The translations under genes and the position numbers were made by a program. Source: Hofstenia miamia (taxonomy: Eukaryota; Xenacoelomorpha; Acoela). Taken from it: a DNA stretch of 64,000 bases. The notes beneath the pieces are model-generated. The model was not told the DNA's origin and did not search any database. It saw nothing but the letters and a program-made list of their open reading frames with translations. This document shows, one piece after another, positions 35,766 through 49,100 of the stretch; position 1 is the stretch's first letter, and each line of letters opens with the position of its first letter. Location: NCBI GenBank assembly GCA_004352715.1, contig SCFE01000018.1:818672-882671 (forward strand), read 5' to 3'.

Positions 35766-37264
35766 TATTCCTATATTAATACTAATTCATATTGTGTTTT
35801 CATGATTTAGAATGCATAATAACCATCTAAATTTGACGTAAAATAGCTATATGTCTTTTAGAAACTTTCAAGTAATTGATTTGAGTGAATAATGCATGTG
35901 CCTAATCTTGATTGGGCTACTGGTACATTTTATATTCTAGTAGTTACAAGTAATTAAAATAAAATGCGCTCTGTACTATGATAAATTCGAAATGGGCGTT
36001 CAAAGCGGACACTTGAAATCGTTTTCCATAGTACAGCGCGAACGCCTCTATTTTTTACTAAGAATATTTACAAAATGATGTCGAAATTCAAATATGTTAA
36101 TAAGCAGACTGAACTCTCCCATGTACGAATATTTTAGGCGATTACCTTAATTTTTGTAATATTATTAAGAAATGAAATTTCCCCTTAGAAGTTACTATGA
36201 GATTTGTACAGAGCGGAGTCAATAATTACGGAAAATCGTAGAGGGGATCGAATAATTACATTGTCATTGCCCATCTAATTTTACTGCAGCCTACACAAGC
36301 ATTAGAACCAAACCCAATGTAAATTTATAAATCTACAGAATTCTAGTAATATGTATTAGGGTTGATATTGCGTTAAGCTATTTATGGAATACACTTAAGT
36401 AAAAATGTAAAATGTTGGGTTGGTGTTAAATGGTTTAGTTTGGTCAACTGTTGATAAGCCGAGTTACAAGTCTGGAACACAAGAGCTGCTTCAAAACGCA
36501 TTCAGATTTTTGGAATTAATTTGGAATGAGATGGTGACATCTCCCTATTTTGCAATCAAAGTAGTTTCTTCATAAAATTAAGATTAGAGTAATTTGACTC
36601 AAGAGAGATAATGGCGCAGCCGTATTTTTCTGTGAAATTGAATACATTTTCAACTCCATATTTTTAATGGTTAATTCTTGCTGGGAAAGAAGTCTGTTTT
36701 TAAGAAAACAAAGTGACTGAATAACATCAGACAACTAGAAATGCTAATGAATTACACAATATTTTTATTATATTCTGCACCCTTTGTTAAGAAAAGTCTA
36801 TTAACTGTTTATGTAATTTATAAAGGACAAACTGTGTTTCCAAATTTTTGAAACAATTTTCTTCAAGGCTATCATAAAGTGTGGAAATTACGAGAAAACG
36901 ACAAAACTATTGGTGAGCGAGCTCGAATTCAATATTGAAGATTTGTACCAAAGTGTATATCTGCGACCTTTTTATTGAAAATTCCATTTTATAAATGTTC
37001 ACTGTTCCTAATGTTCAGGTTGTCAGGAGGTCGAAAGACCTATAGTAGCAACAACTAATATAACTATTTCTTTTATGTAGATAGTAAACCAATCCCATTG
37101 AGTCATGCCGTGTGCAAAGTCGGAGTTTGCGACACCTAAGGCGCCTGCGATTGAGGACTTTCCTTAACGGTATGCTGGTCGCGATTTAAGACCGAAAGTT
37201 AGAGAAAATACTCTTTCATCTTGTGCTGCTATTTGGAAGTCTTCATTAGTTAGTGAACTATAAA
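35766..37264. other. Intergenic, with one imperfect inverted repeat
   Basis: CTGTACTATG (35971-35980) and CATAGTACAG (36028-36037) form a stem flanked by further near-complementary bases (GCGCT on the left, CGCG on the right). Otherwise AT-rich without a gene. Confidence 0.45.
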
Positions 37265-37526
37265 CAGACTTGTCAATGAGCCGAAATTTTTAAGCTCAGC
37301 TCCCACATAAAATATTTCAAAGAGGCTCAATATTTTTTTAAAAATATTGCTCTCTCATAATTTTTTACATAGCTCTTTCTATTATTTAATAAACATTTCT
37401 AAAATAAGATTATAAGAAAGGCATATTGAATGAAAAATAAGAAATATCTGCATAATCAAATTAAAAAGCAGTACAATAAATTTGCTTTGCTTAAGAAAGG
37501 CTCGTTTTGTGCTCGTTGACAGTCTG
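37265..37526 (-). mobile_element. hAT-type MITE, copy A
   Basis: Begins CAGACTTGTCAATGAGCC and ends GCTCGTTGACAGTCTG. The whole length aligns with the reverse complement of 55702-56030, sharing ACATAAAAT, GAATTTTTTACATAGCTCTT, CTATTATTT and GATTATA blocks. It is shorter than copy B, having lost most of the CGAGC repeats. The flanking 8-mers (ACTATAAA and ATTTTAAG) do not match, so the target-site duplication has decayed. Confidence 0.88.
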
Positions 37527-38382
37527 ATTTTAAGCCTTTAAAGCTTTCAAGAAACCATGAAAAATTTCAAGAATTTCTATTCAGTTTAAGATTAATTTCT
37601 ATTTTAAAATTTACTTTAAACAAATGTATATGAAATATTTTTTGATTTTCCTTTTAGATTTTTCAGGATTTTCTAGGAAATCACTCAGGATGAAAAGAAA
37701 AAGTCCTGTCGTCAAGGAAACTGATGATCAATATTTCGAAGTTTTTGAACTTTTGTAGTCTTTGATCAAACGTGCATAAATATTTTGATTACTTTTCAAT
37801 TCTAAGTGTCTCAGAAGCCAGTGCTCTGCAAGCTATTTATAGAAGGTGTTTTAACTAACTTTGTAGATAAACTCTTTGAAATTCTTTAGACGTATAATGT
37901 TTTTACAACTCATTCTAAATTTCCAATGTTTCTGTTGCTTTTTTATTTTTCATATAACTGGCTTGTCCTTTTAATAATACATAAAGAAATTACTTTTAAA
38001 TCCGTAATACTCCAAATTGTAGGTCGATTTTTGTGATATTATTTGAGGAGTAGTATTTAAATGCTCATAACTCACTAAATAATATAGATATCTAAAATAT
38101 GAAAGCACCTAATCCTAAGTCTACGGTGCGTCGAATTCTGACGACAAAACTGGGGTGGTCTATTTACAGAAAACCAAATAGTTAATGATAGTTATTGCTG
38201 TCATGACCTTTCTCCCGCCTTATTATATGAACAGTAAGAGTAGAAACAATTTAACCCTCTGATGATGATAATTGGATCCACTGATCCCACAGCAAATTCG
38301 CAAGATTTTTGCCAAGAAGCTAATAAATTAATTTAGCTAGCAGAATTATTATTTTAATAGATAGTTTTAGGAAATTTACTTA
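37527..38382. other. Intergenic, nothing recognised
   Basis: AT-rich DNA upstream of the piggyBac fossil. The missing N-terminal half of that transposase is not recognisable here. Confidence 0.5.
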
Positions 38383-38999
38383 GAATACGAAAGTCGAAGT
38401 AAGTACAGATAACTTCTTCACGTCCTTGAGATTTGCTAGATCTCTTCTAACCCATAACATCACACGCTTGGGAACAATTAGAAGTGCTTAACGAACTTTG
38501 AGAACATCAAGAGAAGACAGCATTCAAATGGTTTTGTATTTAGCAAAAACAAATAAGCATGTCATTCTTCTGTCCTCGCAACATGATACACTCGCAACAA
38601 TCGATTATACTAAAACAAAGGGAGGTCTGGACATCATTGATACAAAAACTTTATTCTTATAGTGTAAAGTACAAGGCTCGCAGATGGTTTGTCGCAGTCT
38701 TCTGCAATATTGTTGATTTAGCATGCTTGAATGCATTTATTCTTCATACTGAAGTTTTCCCAGATTGCAAATTAGGGAAGTCACACGAAGGTCTACTATT
38801 TTTTATTGCATTTGCCAAGAAACTAGTCCCTCCTCTTTCAGCAGCTCCTGCTCTACAAGAATTACTACCGGTGTCGTCATCCAGAGCTGCAAAAAGGTGC
38901 CGTGTTATCTGCCCACAAGAACACGATAGGAAAACCTGATCCATTCGTCCGATTTGTCAACTAAACATTTGCTCACAACATTTCATGATTGCTTTTTAG
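38383..38999 (+). pseudogene. piggyBac transposase, C-terminal half, inactivated
   Basis: Fragments follow the order of piggyBac-family transposases. VEVSTDNFFTSLRFARSLL with NITRLGTIRSA carries one catalytic aspartate region. Next are KTNKHVILLSSQHD and YTKTKGGLDIIDTK, the TKGGVDxxDQ motif with the last catalytic aspartate. After a frameshift come YSVKYKARRWFVAVFCNIVD and LNAFIL (canonical RKTRRWPxxxFxxxLDIxxxNA), then a C-terminal cysteine-rich tail (CRVICPQEHDRKT, a stop, then PICQLNICSQH). The N-terminal half is missing, and stops and frameshifts are present. A piggyBac-type MITE with TTAA flanks occurs at 61.8 kb, but nothing here shows that this copy mobilised it. Confidence 0.87.
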
Positions 39000-41900
39000 A
39001 ACTGTCCTCTAGTTTTACAAAAAAAATACAAAAAGAGACACGTGAGAATCATATACGAAATGGCAGAATAGTGCAAAAATACATTTTTAAAATTTTTTAG
39101 ACATTTTTTCTCATACACAAATCTTAAATACATAGTTTTTTACAAGTTGAAATTGTTTTTAAGATATTAATGTAGATTTAAGTTACAAATTTGATTAATA
39201 GATATTCTAATTATTTAGATATAGAAATGCTATTTCATTCTATTGCACTAAATATTGTATAATCAAGCACTGAAAATTGTGGAGGCCATTGGACTCCAAT
39301 TAATATTAACCGAATACAGAAATAACATTTGAGGATTAATTGTTTTTGCAACAATGGAATTTTCCATTGAAAAATGTTAATACGTCAAACAACAAGAATA
39401 ATTTTTATCAGAAATTTTCAACATGACAGGGAAACCCACTTATCCATAAATGTGTAAAAATCCCAATATTCCCAACTATCCTAATAGGCCGGATAAAATT
39501 GTTTGAGAGTGTGGACGAAATGGTTTGTGAATTTAAGGTACAATAGGGTGTTTGGGTTTAATGAGTACTTTCTCTTACCATTTAAGTATATTTATTTACA
39601 TTATTTTTGCATACATCTGAAATGCGTTATGTCATATATCTTTTACAAAATTGAACACTGAGAAGCAGATAGAAGCTCTTGGAATTCGCCTAAATTTGCC
39701 ATTTCCAGAATCTTCATGTTGGATTACTACCTTAAAATATTGCATTTAATTTAATTACAAAATGTGCTAGTGAGTTAACGCTAATACAAATTAAATTTAA
39801 GGAATTTAAATTGTCTGTATTACCTATATGTAAGTAAAGTCTATCGTATTACTCCCCACCAAAAACTTCCTGCATTGGAATGATATTCGTTACCATTAAT
39901 AACAGAATTGTAGAATTTTGAAAGTTTCGGGTTAACTCAAACAATGTAAGCCTATTCTTATAATAAGAATTCATTTTAATTAGAAAGCTATAGTCTTGAA
40001 AAGTGCAATGTTAACTTGTTAAATATTTTTAACAGCAGAAGTTTCAACAAAATTTTAGTAGATCACTAATGAAAGTGCGTTAATTGAAATCCCGACTGAG
40101 TTGAGTGAATCGTGTATCATTGGAAACATCAATCTAGTCGCGGGCTTTGTGTATGGTAAAATTAATTTTCGAATTTCGAGTAATTTATTGGAAATAAAGG
40201 GAACCTACTTTTATAATAAATTGATTTAACGGAATATCATCGATGCCGGTGTGAACTATGTCACTGTTCAAATACCATCAATCTTTTAATGTACGTGCAA
40301 CAATTTCCTTAAACTGTGACTGATTTCTGCGATCTTTCTCTTTGATTTCGTTGTCTGAAAGAATTTTATAAGTGGGCGTATCTTGGAACGTCTTTGAGTA
40401 AATATACTATTCAGTGGATGGAATTACAGCAGTTTTTAATAAAACAAAATGTTAAACAATTGCGTTCCGCACTATGAAATATATCTTTAGTTCTTTTAGT
40501 TACTTTAACGCCTAAAGTTGTAATCACAATCCAGTTGTTAGCAGTGGTGGACGCGGAGTCTGCTGACGCACATGTTGGTTTCATAGTAATTCTTCATTAG
40601 ATTTTAAATGCCCTTGAAGAAGTCACATTTCTCAAACATTCATATAGTTTGCGAAAATGAGGCCTGTCATAACTTTGAGAACGCTTCAATTTTTAGCTCA
40701 TTTTGAGCACATATTTAAAAATGAAATAATAAAAATTTAAATATTTAGTTAGTCATTTCAAAAGTTAAACGCAATCATGCTAATCCTCCTATGCTATTCA
40801 GAGCTCTATAAAAGCTATGGTATTGTATTCGGCTTCTCTATGATAACTTAAGGTTCTATACTCATTTAAATCCGGCCAAATAATCAACATTAGCGCTGAA
40901 TACATCTCGGCTGTACTAAATAGCAGGAGCAAAAAAAACTGGTATTCACTTTCTTGTAGTCATACTGTTTGCTTGACTCAATCCCTTTACATTATTGCAA
41001 GCCCACCTACTAAATTCATTTTACTTATAGCTACAAAACCAATCAATTAACATTTTCATTATCAAATCATATCAGCACTGGCAAGAATCTATTTCAAGGA
41101 GCAAAATTTTTTAATCAGAAGTATCAAGCCCATTTTACCCTTGGCCTTCGGCCCAACCCAGTCCATTTCCAAATTTCTCAATTGTCAGAAGAGAAAATTG
41201 TTCAAAAATATGCGCAAAAGGGTTTGCTTTTAAATTTGGTTTTCATGTATTTTTGATATAATTTAAGTGAAGCTCGTTTCCTTCGCATTCCTATCATGTC
41301 CATTTTATTTAAAAAAAATTAAGAATGAGTCATACTTTTGTAGAGGCAGCTTGGGTCCTAAGATGGGACGCACAATAAAAAATTCTGACTGCCCTACTTA
41401 ATAAAAATATAACAGGTATATGCATAGGTATACCTTACTACTTAATTTTGTCGTACGGCAAGATAACGCTGTTCTGTCAACTGTCTTATATAAATGTATT
41501 GATAACAGTTCCCATTTCTTCACTAATTGCTTCGCATCGCTATAAACAGATGTGATTGATATCATTTGATTTATTTATTTTCTCTCCCCGAGCACTGCAT
41601 ACGTATTCTACTAAATTTTGGAAATTCTTTTCCAATTTTATTTGCCTTTATATTTTATTGCGATTTTTACGATGGATCTCTCGCAACACATATATAACTA
41701 CTATTTATTTCTCTGCATTATAAACCAAACGTTTTGTAAACAGGCACATTCTGTTAGCAAATAGGGCCTTGTAATAACATGTGCTCTCAATAATATTGTA
41801 ACATATTGCTATAATTTTATTGTAGTATTAGTAATTTGGTGATTGGGCCGTGATTAACTCTGTAGTGTCGAAATTTCAATATTCTGTTTTTGACACTCAT

Positions 41901-43178
41901 TTTTATTGGACACAATTCCTTTAGGGATGGGATCCGGATAGTGAATTGAATATTCTGAATACCGGATAATTCCGAACAATTTGACTGCAGGATACCGGAT
42001 AATATATTGCTCAATTATTCCTGAAAACTAACCTCATTTCTCAATAAATATCGACCTCTTGCGGATGAAAATAAATAAATGGTTTAACTATATTAAATAA
42101 ACTACGTCCTGATATGCCAGAAAAACTTGTTTTGTTGCACGACAACTTCCATTTAATGGAAAAAATATAGTTTTTTCCTCGAAAATTACATTTTTAAATC
42201 TAGTTTATTTCAAAATATGTTATCGCGTAAAGTCCGGTAACAAGTTAAATTTTTCCGGATGCCAGATTATATAAAATAGTATTTTAAATGAGGCAAAACG
42301 GGTTTTAGAATAGAATTTAAAGTTTATATTACTGAATCTTAAAGTGATGTATTTCATTAGTTCAATATTTAATTTTTGGCAAAATATACTTTATCATTAT
42401 GGTTTGGTATTTTGACGGCTCTTTATTAGTATGAAGTGAAAATACCCTCACCCCTCCTCCCCCACTTGCATAAACCTGTTCATTGAAATGTACGATTCAT
42501 TTTGTGTACACACAAACTTCAAAATATTAAGATTGTAAGTAATAAACAAGCATTTCATTAAAATTGATAGTCTGTTTTGCCATTTAAAATCGCTCTCACT
42601 TTTATGCAATGATCTATCATTTCAGAAATCAATCTTAAAAATTATCATTTGCCCTATGGAATTAGTAAGTGTAAGGCATTATGTACTTCAAATTAGTTGC
42701 TTGGATATCTTTTTTTAACTATAAATTTAGTGAAAATTATTCATTTTTTCTCAAAGACAGTTTTTAGGTAAAAAAAATGTTTATATTATGTTTATTAGTA
42801 TCTCTAAGATATTACTTATGCTCTTATAGGGTTCTCCAAAACTAAGGAAAGTATTTTAAATTTCTTTGTGCTTCCAAAATATATTTATTGAAATCTTTTT
42901 TAATATTCAACGTTTCTTCTACAATTATCCACTGACATTGGAAACTAAGAAAATTTGCTTTTTTGATAAAGTTATTTTTTGGATTTTTTGAGATACCTTC
43001 TATGGGTTACACTTGAACATCAATTGGACTTGGATCAGCCAGGTTTTGCAATACATGATGAAGACCTACTTCTATCAAGCCAATCTCCATGCAAAAAATG
43101 ATCTAAAACTCTTACAGCTAGTACACAGTTGTAATTCCCTTATTTTTTTAACATAAATCATGTCTTTTCCATTTTCAG
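39000..43178. other. Intergenic upstream of TRPM
   Basis: About 4 kb without a supportable gene. CCGGATA-type motifs cluster at 41934-42270 (listed separately). A possible non-coding or leader exon is noted at 43179-43250. Confidence 0.45.
41919..42270. repeat. Cluster of CCGGATA motifs, possible hAT-like remnant
   Basis: TAGGGATGGGATCCGGATAG near 41922 is followed by ACCGGATAAT (two copies by 42002), then CCGGTAAC and CCGGATGCCAGATTA near 42235-42270. The start resembles a hAT terminus, but no opposite end was found. Confidence 0.35.
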
Positions 43179-43250
43179 CTTGGAATACGTAAACAGAAAT
43201 TTGAGGTTATAAACTTGTTATTAGTGGTGCTTTTGCCATTTTTAACAAAT
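43179..43250 (+). other. Candidate small upstream exon of TRPM
   Basis: It lies between a strong acceptor (CATTTTCAG, ending 43178) and a strong donor (GTGAGT, from 43251). The 72 bases are open in one frame, but joining them to the next acceptor at 43389 would not keep the TRPM frame. If used, it is probably 5' UTR. Confidence 0.25.
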
Positions 43251-43381
43251 GTGAGTATTTTAACTTCATTACGCCATAAGATTACAGTGTTTTGAAATTA
43301 TTTATTGAAAGACTGCTGTATATACGATCATTTAGCGAAATACATCATCTAAAATTTTTAATAATTCCAGAATTAAGTTTG

Positions 43382-43397
43382 TACTCTAGGTTAATCG
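43382..43397 (+). promoter_or_regulatory. Splice acceptor directly before the TRPM start codon
   Basis: TACTCTAG (AG at 43388-43389) leaves only eight bases (GTTAATCG) before the ATG at 43398. The site could receive either a trans-spliced leader or a 5' UTR exon. Inferred from sequence only. Confidence 0.45.
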
Positions 43398-46108
43398 ATG
43401 TCTGAAACAAATGTACCCAAACGTCGAGAATCATGCGATGGAATTAACGACACTCTCAATCGCCCAATTTGCACTGAGTTTATTGGTGAAGCCGAAAGAT
43501 GCACATCTTGTGGATATCTTACCGAAGAACATATCAAACGCTCGCATGCACCTATCTGGGGTAATATTCTCTTTGTTAATGAACTCGAAACAGGAGAAAG
43601 TAGCGTCAGTGAAATGGTGTGTGTTGGCAATTATTCTAACGCCGCTGGGGTTTTGAATTTCATGGTTAAGGAATGGAAATTGCAGCCTCCAAATTTAGTG
43701 GTATCAGTTCTTGGAGGCGCTGCTAATGCGAGGGTTGATCCATTTCTTCGCGAAAGACTCCGAGAAGGTCTTGTCAAAGCTGTTTCAACAACTGATTCCT
43801 GGATTATTACTTCAGGGACTAATAACGGACTTACTAAGGTAAAGCTTATTATCGGACTTGAACCATCATTTTACCATATTTGACGTGTATTGATCCTTTA
43901 CCTATTGTGTGATGGCTCAATATAAAAGTTAAAGGGATGGACATGCGGCGAAACGTAAGCCAAATCCCGGCCCGACCAGGCTCATTTAAAGTAATACAAA
44001 TTCTGCACATTTTATGATCTTTGCTAAAGAAGAATATCTCTAATTTTTCGGTTTTCTAACTTAAATTGAGTATGTTGGAGACTTAGAAAAACAACTAAAC
44101 ACTGAAATTGAAAAACTTAAGTTGAGTTTTTCAACGCATTTTTCCTAAATTATATAGAATTGACTGCATTTGGGGATTTAAGTTCACTTTTGCGTAGTAA
44201 TCAGTTCCTTAAATTTCGGCCCATTATTTGCAATACTTCGGCCTAATCACAGTCCAGCCCATTACTTTGATTCAAAATTTTTATATATTTCATTCATTTC
44301 ATATCTGCAATAAACATTCCTAAGTCAATAATCAATGCAAATTTATTATTTTGTGAGTTTCTCAGTTCAGTAACAATAAGTTCTCAGTGTGTGGCTTACT
44401 TTCTTCAGCACGAGCTTACAGTAATCATGCAGTTTTGCTCAATATACTAGCTGAGAAAATTGCAGGTGTGTTTTGAAAATATCAATTTTTTTATTGACAT
44501 TATCAATGATGGATTTAATACCACTTTATGCCACGCTTTGTTCATACTTAAATTAAATGGCGTAGACTGGCCAATATTATTTACCTTGAATACTAATTTT
44601 CTCGTAGGAAAATCTATCGAAATTATTAAAATGTCTACGATATCCTAGCATAGTTCATTTTGAATTAACCATTCATTCTACGTATTTTATAATTATGTCC
44701 CATTTATGCAAGCAAGTTGGATGTAAGTTATATTTCATTCACTGCTTCAGTTGGTTTAAATTTTAAATATAAGTAAATACAAGCACTACTTTAGTAAACT
44801 TGAAGTAATTCAATCGGGGTTATTGAAGCTATCGATAGATTGAATAGTAGATGAGCCATTATCCGGGCGCTGACCTTAACCCTTAGAATTAGGACAACTA
44901 AAAATTTCTCTGGCGACCCCTGGCACTCAGAGAGCTGATCTGTGTTAAGTCTGATCATCAAAGTTGAAGGCCTAACTTCGCCGTCAGAGAGCTGAGCCTC
45001 TTACCGCTTTGCTCAAACAAGGCTACTAACGGTTGATAACTTTGTGAGCGTCTCTTGTTACCTAAATACTGATGTGACATAACAAATCTGGTCTTTAGCC
45101 TATTCCACAAGCCAGAATAAAGGGATATCAAGTATTTATCATTTTACTATTCAAGTGGTTTGGTTGTACAGCAATGAAAAACCATGTATTATTAATACAT
45201 TGATCCGTAGAAAATTTCTGTCTTGAGGTAGATATAAATTTTTAACGTTATTGAACTAGCAGCATCTTTATCACCTAAAAATTAAAATATAGGACAAATT
45301 ATTTGAGAAATTAATAAGAGTCATTTCCTACGTTAAATTTCAGTTAAATAAATGTTATTAACCGTTTCCAGTTGTACATGCACAATTATCTAGCATTTCC
45401 TTTAAAGGCTGCGAAACTAATCATGAGGTTAACTTTGCAAACCGGAAGTGGGAAAAGTTATTGTTGCGCTTACGAATAATTATGACAGAGGTAACCAATT
45501 AATTTTAATTGCTAATAATTGCACTATAAATTTTAAGTTATTTTTAATGTTGAAGCGGGACGTGTTGTAATTGGAGTATTGATTCAAACACTTGAAAAAT
45601 TAAATGCAACGTATTCCCCCTGTTCTAGTATTTTTTAAATTGGATTTTCTTAAGTGAAAATTACCATTTGGTGCATATTGCGATTTTGAAGTATTGCGCT
45701 AACCAAGTTGGAGTCTTTAGCAAGAGTAGAACGCCTTTATCTAGAGCAGGTGTCTTAAATACCATTTCTGTACTTTGTTGTTGACAAAAGATGTATGAGG
45801 CTATAAGATTTTGCCGGCGGTGCAAAAGATAGGGCACCCTCCAAAATTTTTTGTGAGAGATGTCTGAAGCAATATGTTTTTAAAGTCGCAATTATGATCC
45901 AGCATCTTTCAATAAAAGCAGTTTAATATTTCTAAAAATTTGTCATTTTAATTTGTCAGAATAAATTTTATATTTTAATCAACTGTTTTGTAATAATTAT
46001 GAAATTGATTGTTATGCTAATTTTTGATTGACTTGTGAATGCAAACGCTATTAGAGCAGCACCTTCCTAGATTAATATTAATTAATATTTGCATTTCTAT
46101 ACAGTATA

Positions 46109-46140
<32 letters not shown>

Positions 46141-49100
46141 CTTACTGCGGTTTTGTTTTTGTAGAACTTTAGGACTTAATAATAGCTAGGCTGTAAAAAT
46201 TTTAACACGATGTTGATCAAGACATCAGGTCTAGAAATCGACCTCATTTAGTAGGGTCCTGTTGGGTTACCCTTTCCAGTTGGTCAGTGAGAGTATTGAA
46301 TCATTATTTTTAACCAATGGTCCATTTGACGTCTTTTCCATTACACGTTGCCTCCCAAATTTTGCCAAAGCCTATCTTTGACAATTGAATATAAAGCTTC
46401 TCATAGTATCATAAAAGTTGTATTTTATCTAGTTTTCAATTTAGCCTACGTTTAGTGGTGAAATATGACAGTACATGGTAACTTTAAATCCGGTGATCGA
46501 AGAAAATTGATTTAATATTATTTAAGGAAAACTGACAGATTTGTTAATAGACTTTTCTCATTTTCTGCCCCAGTGAAGCATTATTTCGTTTATATTTAAT
46601 TAAATACTCAATGTCGCTGCTAATTTGTTTTAAGTTAGAATTAATTTCGGAACTTCTGTCAAGGTCACGTATATGGAACGATATACGTCCATGAACCTAT
46701 CATTAAAGAATCAGTCAAGACAGCCTCTTAGTCAGAAGGCATTAAGCAATGACTTGACGGTTTTTGAAATTAAGTAGTAAATATACAATGTACATGTGCA
46801 GATATATGTTTTTAATAAAATTGTTAAACCTTGAATCCATCATTTATATTATCAAGAACAACACCAAATCATTACAATTCGGCACTTTTACTTTGTCATC
46901 ATTTCTTACTAGCTGAATACTGCTTTCTTCACTTTTTTCCAGGAAAACTGTCGTTTTAAAGACATATGGTTAACCTAATTCAACCTTCTCAACCATTCAA
47001 TCAAATATTCTTTATAGGTGCCCATCTATTCACGCAATTTGAGAATATGAACTTTAATAACTGTTTAAACGTCTATGTTTTTACCTATTGTTGTTTGTTG
47101 AACAATCGTGCATTTAGGAAATGGTAATTAGCTTAACGCGTATCAATTACGCTTGATTCAATGAATTATGAACCTTTCAAGACGTTTTGATCACACATAA
47201 CCTTTTTTGATAAATGGCAATTGTTTAGCTAGAATTTCTGGTTAGAAGTCTTACATTCGTTTTTTATACTTTTTTATATTCAATTCAGGTAAATTTCTAG
47301 TATACCCAGCATTGGTCCACTAAACGGAAAAATTGAAAATGTGTTTTTGACAAGGATCATATAAATGGTCCGAATTGGCATTAATTTACATGGACCGGGT
47401 CGAATTCTGGCTAGATTGAAATTTTGCAGGGTTTCCCAGGTCTAGGGGCTCAGCAATAGACCGGTTTTTATGATGCTTGCATTAATTATATTAAGCTATT
47501 GTCGAACTCTTATTTAAAATGTTTTTGCGGAATTAGAATTTACTAGATTTTGAAAACATATTTAAACTCGAAAAGTAAACTTAAATGCTTAGTTGCAAAT
47601 ATTACGCGAGAGATTCTCATTTAATACGAAGGTTTGCTGTTTAAGTTGGGATTTTGCATTGACTAGTTCAAATAATCTTTCTAACATTGTGCATGGCTAT
47701 TTATGTAAAGCTGACGTATATTGAACAAGTTTATTTTTAGGTAGTTGGTGAAGCGGTTAAACAAGCGCAATACCAAGAATGGGTTGGCGAACAGCAAAGC
47801 AGTGTAAAGTGCATTGGAATAAACAGCTGGGGCTGCATTGATAATCATGAATCAATGGAAACATGGTTTTCTGGACCCCGCCGCAAGCAACAATATCGGT
47901 ACAAAGTTAAACAAAAAACTGAAGTAGGAATGCTTCCTTTAACATCAAGCCATTCTTACTTTATTTTGGCTGATTGCTGCCGGAGAAAGCTCCCTGACCA
48001 AGAGAGTGCTCTCCGATGTAATATTGAACGCCTATTAAGTGAATCTGGAATGAATCCCAACGATAATCATGAGATCCCCATTGTGGTTGTCCTTGTAGGA
48101 GGCAACGAGAACTCATTCAAATCTATTGCTAACTCCCTGTCTGCAGGTATTCCAGTTGTTCTTTGTGATGGCATAGGCGGTGCGTCTGAAATATTGGCCA
48201 CTGCATTAGGGATGGCAACTGAACGTAACACCAATGAAAATGAAAAATGGCTACCGCCTGAAAAAGAAGATATCGTACGCAAACAGATTAAAGATGCTTT
48301 CTTTTCAATGTCATCTGATTCTTCAGAAATCGATTATCAGCTTGCTGACATACTCTCCGCTATATCAAGATGTCTCCAAAAGGATCTACCAATCACTTTG
48401 TTCCGTGTTGGGAAAAGTGGTTTGCAGTCGCAGGAATTAGATGCTGCTATATTGCATGCTCTTCTCCAAGGAAAAGTTGCTCAGAATAGAGATCAGTTGG
48501 AGCTCGCCTTGACTTGGGATCGTGACGATGTAGCCTCCACAGACATTTTGTCTAATGAAATGGATATTTGTGGCCGAGCTAATATTAATAAATTAATGTT
48601 GCGTGCTATTATTGAAAGAAAGTCTAATTTCGTTAAGCTGTTCATGGAATGTGGATTTGTAATGAAGGACTTCCTTACTGCTAGACGACTAGAGATTCTG
48701 TATAACAATGCTGTTCAAACAAATGAAGTATTGGCATGGCTTCTTCAGAAGATTGTTAAGAGTCCTTCCAATGGAAGAAGACATTATTCTCTCAAGGATG
48801 TTTCTAAGTTACTTTTCGATTTAATAGGAACTGAATTAGCGCAAAAGGCTAACAAAGACGATAATGACCTTTCTAGAACCTTTGATTATCCATTTGTTGA
48901 ACTATGTATATGGGCAATATTGGCAAACAGAAAAGATATGTCTTTGTTTTTCTGGGCACATGCAAAAGAACCTATTATGTTAGCACTTCTTGCTTCAAAG
49001 CTTTGGTCTGCACTAGCTGATCGACTTTGGCCTGGAGAAGATGTATTTGAACCTGAATTCCAGGCTAATTCTGACGAGTATCAAGATTTAGCAGTTGGCG

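Larger units (their letters stand above)
43839..47740 (+). other. TRPM intron (3.9 kb, GT-AG, phase 0)
   Basis: Donor AAG|GTAAAG and acceptor TTATTTTTAG|GTAG. It contains a (TA)n run at about 46113-46140 and a tRNA-SINE-like segment at 44860-45050. An open frame continues 14 codons past the donor, with no TRPM similarity. Confidence 0.92.
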
